Shown here: piece after piece, positions 8,193 to 14,336 of the stretch | How the letters are laid out: each line of letters starts with the position of its first letter | Numbering within the stretch: the stretch's first letter is position 1 | Origin: Clostridia bacterium | Lineage (GTDB): Bacteria > Bacillota > Clostridia > Christensenellales > Borkfalkiaceae | NCBI GenBank assembly: GCA_900767495.1 | Contig: CAAFZH010000081.1 | Coordinates: 1-27,513 of the forward strand | Length of the DNA: 27,513 bases | Direction: 5' to 3' | Program-made: the position numbers and the translations under genes | Notes under the pieces: model-generated | Seen by the model: only the letters and a program-made list of their open reading frames with translations | Database searches by the model: none | What the model was told of the DNA's origin: nothing

Positions 8193-9023
8193 TTAAAATT
8201 CTGTCTCCATACCGTCGTAGGCAAGTATCAAACCGTTTTCTTCGGCAATTTTCCCTAAGCGTTCGTGCGAATCCGTCGCGTTATAATGCGATACGTGCGA
8301 GCAAACGCACGGGGCGTTTTCGGCAAGGTTGCCGTCGGCTTTCAATTTGTCCCTTACGCGGACGTTCTGCCGGATATTCATATGTCCGTAGAATTCCGTT
8401 TTCGTGCTGCCGAAAGTGCAATCGAAAGTAACGGCGTTTAAAACTATTCCGTTTTTTTGTAAAAACTCGTATACTTTGTCGGTCGGTTCTGCGGAATCGA
8501 GTAAATGTAAGTATGCCTTGTTATCCTTTCTTATAAGGAATATCATCGAATTTTCGTCGGGCATATGTTCGGTATAAAACGGCGTAACCGAATATCCCGC
8601 TATATCGTAAGTATTGTCGCAACTAATGGTCTTCGTTTCGACGTATTTGTAGGTGTTTTCGTTTATAAATCTTACAGAATAAAACCTTTTTATAACTTCG
8701 TCGTTGCCGTAAAGCGTGAGTTTAGGGGCTACGCCTTCGGGGTGCAAAGGCGTTCTTAATACGATATCGTCGGGATAGAAATGATCCTCGTGAGAATGCG
8801 AAATTAAAAGATGTTCTATACGCGCAAAATCTATTCCGTGCCTGATCATATTATAAAAGGAATCGGGAGAAAAGTCTATGGCTATTTTTTCGTCAAAAAT
8901 AAATCCCGTTCTCGTGCGAATTTCTTTTCCGAGTTTTTTCCTCGCGTTTTCGCAAACAAAACATTTGCAGTATAGCGACGGAATGCCTTCGCAAGCCCCC
9001 GTACCCAAGTACTTTATTTTCAT
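8193..9023 (-). CDS. MBL-fold metallohydrolase, PhnP-like
   Basis: This 276-residue protein has the metallo-beta-lactamase metal motif HSHEDH at residues 76-81 and an N-terminal Cys cluster (C19, C21, C24) like the structural zinc site of PhnP phosphodiesterases. PhnP acts on cyclic phosphate sugars, but many relatives have unknown substrates. No other phosphonate gene is present, so a PhnP role is not supported and a phosphodiesterase or lactonase activity on a sugar derivative is only a guess. The start is the ATG at 9021-9023: it has GGAG eight bases upstream, and the family fold starts right there (MKIKYLGTG). A longer open frame to 9158 adds 45 residues without homology and runs through the promoter. 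It is the first gene of the MBL-CE4-esterase operon. Confidence 0.84.
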   Translation of the reverse strand: MKIKYLGTGACEGIPSLYCKCFVCENARKKLGKEIRTRTGFIFDEKIAIDFSPDSFYNMIRHGIDFARIEHLLISHSHEDHFYPDDIVLRTPLHPEGVAPKLTLYGNDEVIKRFYSVRFINENTYKYVETKTISCDNTYDIAGYSVTPFYTEHMPDENSMIFLIRKDNKAYLHLLDSAEPTDKVYEFLQKNGIVLNAVTFDCTFGSTKTEFYGHMNIRQNVRVRDKLKADGNLAENAPCVCSHVSHYNATDSHERLGKIAEENGLILAYDGMETEF

Positions 9024-9050
9024 ATTTAAATCTCCGTTTTTACTGACTTT

Positions 9051-9079
9051 ATTATATACTAACACGCGGATTTTTTCAA
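9051..9079 (-). promoter_or_regulatory. Sigma-A-type promoter of the MBL-CE4-esterase operon
   Basis: On the minus strand TTGAAA (9079-9074), a 17-bp spacer and a perfect TATAAT (9056-9051) are seen. Transcription would begin near 9044, leaving about 20 bases of leader containing the GGAG ribosome site. Confidence 0.75.
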
Positions 9080-9316
9080 GCGAAAATCTTTTATAACGCG
9101 CAATTTTGCAATCTTGTAAATATAAGCAATATTTACGACAATTTTTGCAATATGGCAAGCGGTAAATGTACTTTAAGTCATTTACGTTCGAGGAAACGTC
9201 GGAGATATATAGGCGTATTTAATTGCACGGACGAGGGTTGTATCCTCGGCAAGGTGAACGTACCCAAGGGAATGATTAAAAGCAGAGAAAATATTCACAA
9301 CTTTAAAATTAGTAGT

Positions 9317-10175
9317 TTACTTTTTAGTGTAAATCGTTCTGTATTCGCGAGGAGTTAAACCTGTTTGAGTTTTGAAAAAACGGCTGAAATAATATATACT
9401 TTCAAATTTCGTTTCTTCGGCTATTTCGGTAAAAGTTTTGTCGGTTAAAGTTATTTCGTCTTTAACGAGTTGCAATTTTTTTGCCGTTCGCGTATTCGTT
9501 CACGCTTTGCCCCGTCAACGCCTTGAAACTTTTACATAAAGTCGAACGGTTAGTGCCGAATAAAAACGCAAGTTCGTCTATCGTTATCTTTTCCAAAAAA
9601 TTTTCGTCTACGTATTTTACTATTTCGCTCGCGTCGAATTCGTATCGCCTTTGCGCTTGTCCGTCGTTCGTTTGTTTCTTTCGTAAAAGTTCTATAAAAA
9701 AATATTCGAGTAAAATTTTCAGTAACTGTTCGCTGCCGTGCGGTTGGTTTTTCTTCTTTTTCATATCGTAAGTAGGACGGTTATAAGGCGGTTTAAACAG
9801 GTTTCGCCCCACTTTGACTATCTCCGCCAACTTGCTTATTTCGTTATCGGAAAGTTTAACGGGTACTTTGCTCAAAGGCTTTAAATCCACGCCCTCGCAG
9901 GTAAAACCTATAATAATAACCGTTGGATTTAAGTCGGGCGGGCATTTAAGCGCGTGGTTTTCTCCTGCCGTGTGTAAAATCATTTCGCCCTTTTTAAGTT
10001 CGCCGAAGTATTCGTCCGACGAAATTATAAGCGCGCCCGTATTGACGAAAACTAGTTCCGCAAAAGGGTGGTTTTCGCTTTTTGTTGTGAAATCTTTCAA
10101 GAACTCGAAAAAGTGCAAATTTACTATTCCCGTAACCGAAAATACGCTCGAAAGCGTTTTGACTTTGTATTCCAT
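9317..10175 (-). pseudogene. AraC-family regulator, frameshifted between its two HTH motifs
   Basis: This is an AraC/XylS regulator with an N-terminal cupin-like sensing domain (about 1-150) and a C-terminal DNA-binding domain. The first frame (9462-10175) ends soon after HTH1 (ITIDELAFLFGTNRSTLCKSF). A run of seven A in the coding strand (9476-9482) follows GGC; with six, the frame reads on as LQLVKDEITL and 42 more residues through HTH2 to a stop at 9317-9319, giving about 286 residues. HTH2 ends with FFKTQTGLTPREYR, the classic AraC signature. The break is therefore a one-base insertion in a homopolymer: an assembly error, a true null allele, or slippage-dependent expression. As read, the protein lacks HTH2 and should not bind DNA normally. 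It is divergent from the M24-ASRT-creatininase operon, its likely target. Confidence 0.85.
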
Positions 10176-10183
10176 ATATCTCG

Positions 10184-10212
10184 ATTATAACTTAAATAAT
10201 TTTGTTTGTCAA
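10184..10212 (-). promoter_or_regulatory. Consensus promoter of the AraC gene, predicted leaderless
   Basis: On the minus strand a perfect TTGACA (10212-10207), a 17-bp spacer and a perfect TATAAT (10189-10184) occur. Only eight bases separate TATAAT from the ATG at 10175, so the transcript would start at or within two bases of the start codon. No ribosome binding site is present. Confidence 0.8.
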
Positions 10213-10220
10213 TAAAAATA

Positions 10221-10299
10221 TTTACGAAAGTGCAAAAATATTTTACGATTTTGTAAAGACAAACGAGCCTTGCAAGGTGTACAATATTATCGTAAAATA
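10221..10299. promoter_or_regulatory. Putative AraC operator repeats
   Basis: TTTACGAAAGTGCAAA (10221-10236) and TTTACGATTTTGTAAA (10242-10257) match at 12 of 16 positions and are 21 bp apart, two helical turns on the same face, as is usual for AraC-type half-sites. TATTTTACGA (10239-10248) also has an exact inverted copy TCGTAAAATA at 10290-10299. The repeats lie in the divergent interval between the regulator and the M24 operon. Binding by the neighbouring AraC is inferred. Confidence 0.5.
10256..10285 (+). promoter_or_regulatory. Weak promoter of the M24-ASRT-creatininase operon
   Basis: TACAAT at 10280-10285 is a good -10 element, but the best -35 is a poor AAGACA (10256-10261) with an 18-bp spacer. 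A weak -35 overlapped by putative activator repeats is what an AraC-activated promoter would look like. Confidence 0.4.
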
Positions 10300-10331
10300 C
10301 CGCTGCGGCGGGGAAAAAGGAGATAATATTT

Positions 10332-11504
10332 ATGCAAAGAGTGTGTATTCCCGATTACGAATACCGGGAGAGAATCAAAAAAGCGGCGAAAATGATAGCG
10401 GAAAGAGGACTTGACGTTATGGTTGTCGCTTCTACCGAGAGCGATTACGCCAACGCGAGAAATTTTTCGGGTTTCTGGCCGTTGTTTGAAAGAGCGGGCG
10501 TGGCAATTTCGGCTCGCGGCGACGCCGCGCTTTTAGTCGGTCCGGAATCGGCTATTTTCGGCAGAGATTTCGGCAAACTCGACAAGGTTTTCGTGCTTAA
10601 AGAATTCAGAGAGTCCGCCGACCCGTCTTATCCCGAACTTCAGGCGTCCACTTTCAACGACGTTTTCAAGGCGATAGGCGTTACGGGCGAAAATATTAAA
10701 ATAGGACTCGGCAGTTACGTCGAATGTACTCTTCCTATCTACGAGGGACTTAAAAATTCGTACCCCAAGGCGGAAATAGTAAAGTGCAACGATATAATGG
10801 TCAATTTAAGAAAGATCAAGAGCGAGAACGAACTCGCCTGCATACGCGAAGGTTTTAGAATAATCGAACTCGCCACCGACGAGGTTATCCGTAATTTAAA
10901 ACCCGGCGTTACCGAGTTGCAAATGGTAGGCGTTGCCGAAAAAGTAATTTACGAGAACGGCGCGGAATACGAAGGCTTGCCTATGTACGTTTTTTCCGAG
11001 GAAAGCACCCGCCACGCGATTTCGCGTTCGAGATACAGAGAAATCAAAAAAGGCGATATAGTTCAACTCAACCTTTCGGCAAAAATCGACGGATATTCGC
11101 CGTCTATCGGTTTGCCCGTAATAATGGGTAAACTCGAAGGCGAGCGTCGCGAACTCGTGGAATTCTGCAGGCAGATGCACGAGTGGACTTGCGAACAAAT
11201 CAAAGCGGGCGTTATAGCGAGCGACGTGGCAAAGAGGTTTTATCAAAAATTCGTGGACAACGGCTATAAGGACAATTTCGTTTACGGACCTTGCCACGGC
11301 ACGGGTATGATCGAAGTCGAAGCACCCTGGATGGAAACCACGAGCGATTATCCGTTGGAAGAAAATATGACTTTCCAAGCGGATACCTTTATATCCGGAC
11401 CGACTTTCGGTTGCCGTTGGGAAAAGGGTATAGCGGTTAAAAAGGACGGTTACGAATCCTACACCGATTATCTTAAAAAGGGAATAATCGAGTTGGAGGT
11501 GTAA
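10332..11504 (+). CDS. Creatinase/Xaa-Pro aminopeptidase-like M24 protein with lost metal ligands
   Basis: This 390-residue protein has the two-domain 'pita-bread' M24 layout: an N-terminal creatinase_N-like domain (about 1-155) and a C-terminal domain (about 165-390). Aligned by eye to Xaa-Pro peptidases, the first Asp ligand is N247 (in VQLNLSAKIDGYS) and the second is about S258. The His of GHG is kept (H322, CHGTG), the first Glu is replaced by D351, and the last Glu is kept (E364). Loss of both Asp ligands argues against a normal dimetal peptidase and recalls creatinase, a metal-independent M24 member that cleaves a C-N bond in a small molecule. Start ATG 10332 has AAGGAG upstream. It is the first gene of a three-gene operon with an ASRT-like and a creatininase-family gene. 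The substrate is unknown. Confidence 0.82.
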   Translation: MQRVCIPDYEYRERIKKAAKMIAERGLDVMVVASTESDYANARNFSGFWPLFERAGVAISARGDAALLVGPESAIFGRDFGKLDKVFVLKEFRESADPSYPELQASTFNDVFKAIGVTGENIKIGLGSYVECTLPIYEGLKNSYPKAEIVKCNDIMVNLRKIKSENELACIREGFRIIELATDEVIRNLKPGVTELQMVGVAEKVIYENGAEYEGLPMYVFSEESTRHAISRSRYREIKKGDIVQLNLSAKIDGYSPSIGLPVIMGKLEGERRELVEFCRQMHEWTCEQIKAGVIASDVAKRFYQKFVDNGYKDNFVYGPCHGTGMIEVEAPWMETTSDYPLEENMTFQADTFISGPTFGCRWEKGIAVKKDGYESYTDYLKKGIIELEV

Positions 11505-11505
11505 T

Positions 11506-11874
11506 ATGGGCGCGATGGGCAAAAAAAGTTGGATAATACCCGACTGCGAACTGCCGCACGCGGGCGAAGGCGTACTTAAAGGACACGAGAGCGTAATAAT
11601 AGTAAACGACAACGAGGAAGATATAGAAATATCCGTTACGCTTTACTTTGCGGACGAACCGTGCTATAATGATATAAAGTGGGTAGTCAAGGGCAAATCG
11701 GTAAGGTGTTTCAGAATGAACGAGAAAAAGGATATGAGCGGTTACGCCGTACCCTATGAAACGCAATACGCGATGAAAATCGAAAGCGATAAGCCGTTCG
11801 TTTTGCAATACGGCAGGCTCGACAATCGTCAGACCAACCTCGCGTACTATACCACGCTCGGCTATCACGATTAA
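11506..11874 (+). CDS. ASRT-like (Anabaena sensory rhodopsin transducer family) protein
   Basis: This 122-residue protein matches, by pattern, the small beta-sandwich family of the Anabaena sensory rhodopsin transducer (Pfam family formerly DUF1362). Telling features are an N-terminal KKSWIIPDCELP, a beta segment SVIIVNDNEEDIEISVTLYF (29-48), then FRMNE, and the C-terminal VLQYGRLDNRQTNLAYYTTLGY, close to the family's VxQxxRLDxRQ stretch. Most homologs occur in bacteria without rhodopsin and have been proposed to bind small molecules, perhaps carbohydrates. No opsin gene is in this window. It is soluble, with no signal peptide. GGAGG lies at the end of the upstream M24 gene, only one base separates the genes, and creatininase follows 14 bases later. 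A ligand-binding or accessory role for the two enzymes is inferred. Confidence 0.8.
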   Translation: MGAMGKKSWIIPDCELPHAGEGVLKGHESVIIVNDNEEDIEISVTLYFADEPCYNDIKWVVKGKSVRCFRMNEKKDMSGYAVPYETQYAMKIESDKPFVLQYGRLDNRQTNLAYYTTLGYHD

Positions 11875-11888
11875 AGGGGGAACGGCAG

Positions 11889-12623
11889 ATGTTACTTAAC
11901 CATAGTTTTCCGAGAGAAGTACAATACGTTCGGGAAAAGAATATACCGCTCGTAATAGCGGGCGGCACGGTGGAATATCACGGACCGCATTGTTCTTACG
12001 GTTGCGACACGCTCGTCGTCGAGGGACTTTTGGAAAAACTCGCGGAGAAAAAAGAGTTGATGATTGCGCCGACGATAGCGTACAGTCCGTCGAGTTACGC
12101 GGTTGGCGGAAAAAAGAGCGGCACGGTACACGTTCCCGAACGCGCTTTCGAGGACTACGTTTATTACGTTTTCAAAAGTTTTTTGTACGCGGGCTTTAAA
12201 AATATTTACGTCGTGATTCATCATCAGTTCGAGCAGGAAAGCGAGATGCCTATGACGCTTTGTTACCGCACGGCGGCAAAACGCGCCACTATGGAATATC
12301 TCGAAGAAACGCTCGGAGAAGGTTGGTGGGGCAGCGAAAACTACGCTAACTATTACGAGCAGTTAGAGGGCGCGAACAATCCGTTCAACTGGATAAAAGT
12401 AATACCCACTATGTCCACGGCGGTACAAAACGCAACGGGTTACGACCACGCGGGCAAGTACGAAAGTTCCATACTTATGGCTCTTTACCCCGACAGCGTA
12501 AAACTCGACCGCATAGACGACGTTAAGCACTGGTTTACCGAGAGTGCGCGCGAGGCGAACGAAAAACTCGGCAAAGAAATGGTCGAAAAATCGCTCGAAT
12601 ATCTCGAAAAAGCAATAGTGTAA
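11889..12623 (+). CDS. Creatininase-family amidohydrolase
   Basis: This 244-residue protein belongs to the creatininase family of dimetal cyclic-amide hydrolases. Members open creatinine or act on formamides and on other ring amides. VEYHGPH (28-34) gives the metal ligands E29 and H31, D40 follows in GCD, and the late motif DHAGKYESS (186-194) gives E192. The usual NGHGGN loop is changed to VIHHQFE (109-115), keeping one His (H112) but losing the GGN, so the pocket probably differs from classical creatininase. A Gly-rich run of Ser/Gly near 68-79 (SSYAVGGKKSGT) replaces the typical FPGT region. The gene has a strong GGGGG-rich ribosome site and ends the operon before the hairpin at 12629. With the creatinase-like M24 gene it makes a creatininase/creatinase-style pair, though true creatinine catabolism is not shown. 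Confidence 0.83.
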   Translation: MLLNHSFPREVQYVREKNIPLVIAGGTVEYHGPHCSYGCDTLVVEGLLEKLAEKKELMIAPTIAYSPSSYAVGGKKSGTVHVPERAFEDYVYYVFKSFLYAGFKNIYVVIHHQFEQESEMPMTLCYRTAAKRATMEYLEETLGEGWWGSENYANYYEQLEGANNPFNWIKVIPTMSTAVQNATGYDHAGKYESSILMALYPDSVKLDRIDDVKHWFTESAREANEKLGKEMVEKSLEYLEKAIV

Positions 12624-12628
12624 AAACA

Positions 12629-12664
12629 AAACAATCCGTCGGGCAGTCGTCCGACGGATTGTTT
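12629..12664 (+). terminator. Terminator of the M24-ASRT-creatininase operon
   Basis: A perfect 14-bp stem, AAACAATCCGTCGG (12629-12642) with CCGACGGATTGTTT (12651-12664), encloses an 8-base loop directly after the creatininase stop. The T-tract is short and partly inside the stem. Confidence 0.7.
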
Positions 12665-12715
12665 ACCATAAATAAAGTATTATCGTGTTTGAAGGTGTTG
12701 ATTTATTTATTGGTT

Positions 12716-12955
12716 TATATTATAGTTGTTGAGGACAGTGCAATCGCGACTTGCGAAATTTACGAAGTAAAGCACAGCAAGGAACAAACAAAAGAGCAAT
12801 ACAGGCATTTGATTGATGAAGAGAAACTGAAAAGCACGGAATTCAGATACGGAAAAATTACGAAAAAAGTTGTTATTTATCGCGGAGAAAATACGGCTCT
12901 GAAAAACGGAATCGAATACAGAAACGTAGAAGAATATCTGAAATCGCTTGTCTGA
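12716..12955 (+). pseudogene. C-terminal remnant of a DUF4143-type AAA ATPase
   Basis: About 80 residues resemble the end of ATP-binding proteins with a DUF4143 nuclease-like tail, a family often linked to defence or addiction functions. The pattern is CEIYEVKHSKEQTKEQYRHL, then FRYGKITKKVVIYRGE and NVEEYLKSL at the end. The open frame begins inside the upstream terminator hairpin, has no ribosome site, and lacks the whole ATPase part (Walker A and B). The family assignment is from memory of typical tails. I read it as a decayed fragment; the left boundary is approximate. Confidence 0.5.
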
Positions 12956-13062
12956 CCTGAAATTGAACAGTTCGAAAACGAAGAGCAAAAAACGAAAAAA
13001 CAGAAAATAAAAAACTCGAAAGCGCAGATAAACACAGATATTTTGGGTAATGCATACAAGTG

Positions 13063-13101
13063 TGATGGTCTATAAGTATTTTCTTATAGACCATCATTTT
13101 T
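13063..13101 (+). terminator. Rho-independent terminator
   Basis: TGATGGTCTATAAG (13063-13076) pairs perfectly with CTTATAGACCATCA (13083-13096) over a 6-base loop and is followed by TTTTT. It lies about 110 bases past the ATPase remnant and probably served that gene. Confidence 0.75.
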
Positions 13102-13110
13102 GCATTTTTA

Positions 13111-13129
13111 GGGGCAGGTTGCCCCTTTT
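13111..13129 (+). terminator. Short secondary hairpin terminator
   Basis: GGGGC (13111-13115) and GCCCC (13121-13125) form a short stem with a 5-base loop followed by TTTT. It may act as a back-up to the hairpin just upstream. Confidence 0.4.
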
Positions 13130-13190
13130 GAGCAATTTCATAGCAAACCATCAGACCGAGTATCGCTCAATATGACGTGAAGGAGAAAGC

Positions 13191-13240
13191 GGGATATTTC
13201 GCTGCGCTCAATATGATGCACTTTTTTTACACGTTATTCT
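13191..13240. repeat. Intergenic repeat fragment overlapping the regulator stop codon
   Basis: GGGATATTTCGCT, CGCTCAATATGA and TTTTTTACACGTYATTCT occur here in the same order and spacing as at 27433-27485. The repeat includes the stop (13227-13229) and the last codons (ENNV) of the PocR-AraC gene. Confidence 0.65.
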
Positions 13241-14123
13241 CGGCGGCGGGGAGAAAGTCGGGCAGGGCGTCGTCGGGCGCGTTGCGGTACTGATTAGTTG
13301 TTACGCCTAAAAACGATTTGAATACTTTAATAAAATAATTATAATCGCTTACGCCTACCTGCGAGCAATTTTTTTTTAATGGATAAGACGTGGAACGCAA
13401 AAGTTTGCAGGCTTTTTTTATGCGCTTTTCCTTAATATACTGTTGCGGCGTAGTACCCGTGTTGGTTTTAAACAGTTTATAAAGCAGAGTTGTGGACATC
13501 CCGAATTCGTGGCATAAAAACTCTATGGATAAATCGCCGTCCAAATTGTTTTTGATATAATTTATTACGTAACCCGTAAAGAAATCCTCGTCGGCAACGA
13601 CGTATTCTTTAAGTTGCATATATTCCACCAAAGAGGAAAGCACTACTTTAATGGCGTTGAATTTATCTTCGGTAAAAAGTTCCGCACCGTCGTATAAATT
13701 TTTTATTTCGTCGTAGTCGAGTTTAAACTTATCGGCAAAGCGTTTCAGCCGTCTTTGCGCCTGTTCGTTGGCTTCGGGCGCGCGGAACGGTCCTACGAGA
13801 ATATACCCCACGGGTTTATCCTCGAATTTTACGAGCGAGGCTATTTCTATATGTCCGCAAGGGCAAACATAGTAAAAATAGTCGAGGTCGTTAGGATTTT
13901 TAAGCCGTTCCATAACGGCGGCGTCTGAATCACGGCAAAGTTGCACGTCGCACCTATGAGCCTCGGCGCAAACCGAAGTTGGCGAATGTTTTACTATTAC
14001 GTTGGAATACGGGTTGCTCGGCGTGTTTTCGCCGTCCTCGGTATAAAACGTAACCGCCGCGTTTAATATGACCCCCAAATTTTGCAAAATCTCGTAAAAC
14101 TTTTTTAAATTATACTTTAACAT
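13227..14123 (-). CDS. AraC-family regulator with N-terminal PocR-like sensor domain
   Basis: This 298-residue regulator has a PocR-type sensory domain (about 5-170) and a C-terminal AraC DNA-binding domain (about 190-285). The sensor shows the family's spaced cysteines (C52, C58, C63, C87, C89) and the segment KPVGYILVGPF (103-113). PocR domains bind small organic ligands such as propanediol or sugar-derived molecules. HTH1 is LSIEFLCHEFGMSTTLLYKLF, and HTH2 contains YNYFIKVFKSFLGVTTNQYR. Start ATG 14121-14123 is preferred over an upstream TTG (14141), because the promoter -10 element lies between them. No ribosome site is visible. It is divergent from the ABC transporter operon and is its likely activator. 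The last four residues and the stop fall inside an intergenic repeat. Confidence 0.85.
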   Translation of the reverse strand: MLKYNLKKFYEILQNLGVILNAAVTFYTEDGENTPSNPYSNVIVKHSPTSVCAEAHRCDVQLCRDSDAAVMERLKNPNDLDYFYYVCPCGHIEIASLVKFEDKPVGYILVGPFRAPEANEQAQRRLKRFADKFKLDYDEIKNLYDGAELFTEDKFNAIKVVLSSLVEYMQLKEYVVADEDFFTGYVINYIKNNLDGDLSIEFLCHEFGMSTTLLYKLFKTNTGTTPQQYIKEKRIKKACKLLRSTSYPLKKNCSQVGVSDYNYFIKVFKSFLGVTTNQYRNAPDDALPDFLPAAENNV

Positions 14124-14129
14124 ATTTCG

Positions 14130-14158
14130 ATTGTAACACAAGTTAAAGCGTTTGACAA
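14130..14158 (-). promoter_or_regulatory. Promoter of the PocR-AraC gene, predicted leaderless
   Basis: On the minus strand TTGTCA (14158-14153), a 17-bp spacer and TACAAT (14135-14130) occur. Six bases lie between TACAAT and the ATG at 14123, so transcription would begin at the start codon itself. Confidence 0.7.
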
Positions 14159-14166
14159 GTAAATTC

Positions 14167-14195
14167 TTAACAAAAAAATAATATTTTACTATATA
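14167..14195 (+). promoter_or_regulatory. Candidate promoter of the ABC transporter operon
   Basis: TTAACA (14167-14172), a 17-bp spacer and TATATA (14190-14195) are seen back to back with the divergent regulator promoter, the two -35 elements being eight bases apart. This leaves a leader of about 135 bases. A second weaker -10 (TAAAAT 14235-14240, preceded by TG) is possible. Within the leader, CTTTAA and TTAAAG (about 14264-14285) form an inverted pair of unknown role. Confidence 0.5.
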
Positions 14196-14336
14196 TTAAA
14201 AAGCATTCCGCTATACGCGTTTTAAAAATAATGCTAAAATTATGCGGTAAAGTACGGCGAAGGCTTTAAACTTACGGCTTAAAGGCAAAAATAGTTTAAG
14301 GATCGCCGAGAAAATTACGATAAAGGGGTATAACAA

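Larger units (their letters stand above)
12956..13226. other. Non-coding interval with terminators and repeat fragments
   Basis: No gene is seen here. The stretch holds A-rich sequence (12980-13020), two plus-strand hairpin terminators (13063-13101 and 13111-13129), and fragments of a CGCTCAATATGACG-type intergenic repeat (13171-13186 and 13191-13240). Confidence 0.6.

Noticed and set aside
9024..9158. N-terminal extension of the MBL protein
   Set aside because: The 45 added residues run through the promoter and carry no family similarity, whereas the ATG at 9023 has GGAG and begins at the first strand of the fold.
9152..9358. 68-codon plus-strand frame between the MBL promoter and the AraC gene
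   Set aside because: It overlaps the 3' end of the frame-corrected AraC gene on the other strand, lacks a ribosome site and resembles no protein.
10332..12623. Calling the operon a creatinine degradation pathway
   Set aside because: Both enzyme families fit by name, but key motifs are altered and there is no sarcosine-processing gene nearby, so only family-level calls are justified.
14124..14141. Upstream TTG start for the PocR-AraC gene
   Set aside because: The predicted -10 element (14130-14135) lies between this TTG and the ATG at 14123, so the TTG would not be transcribed.
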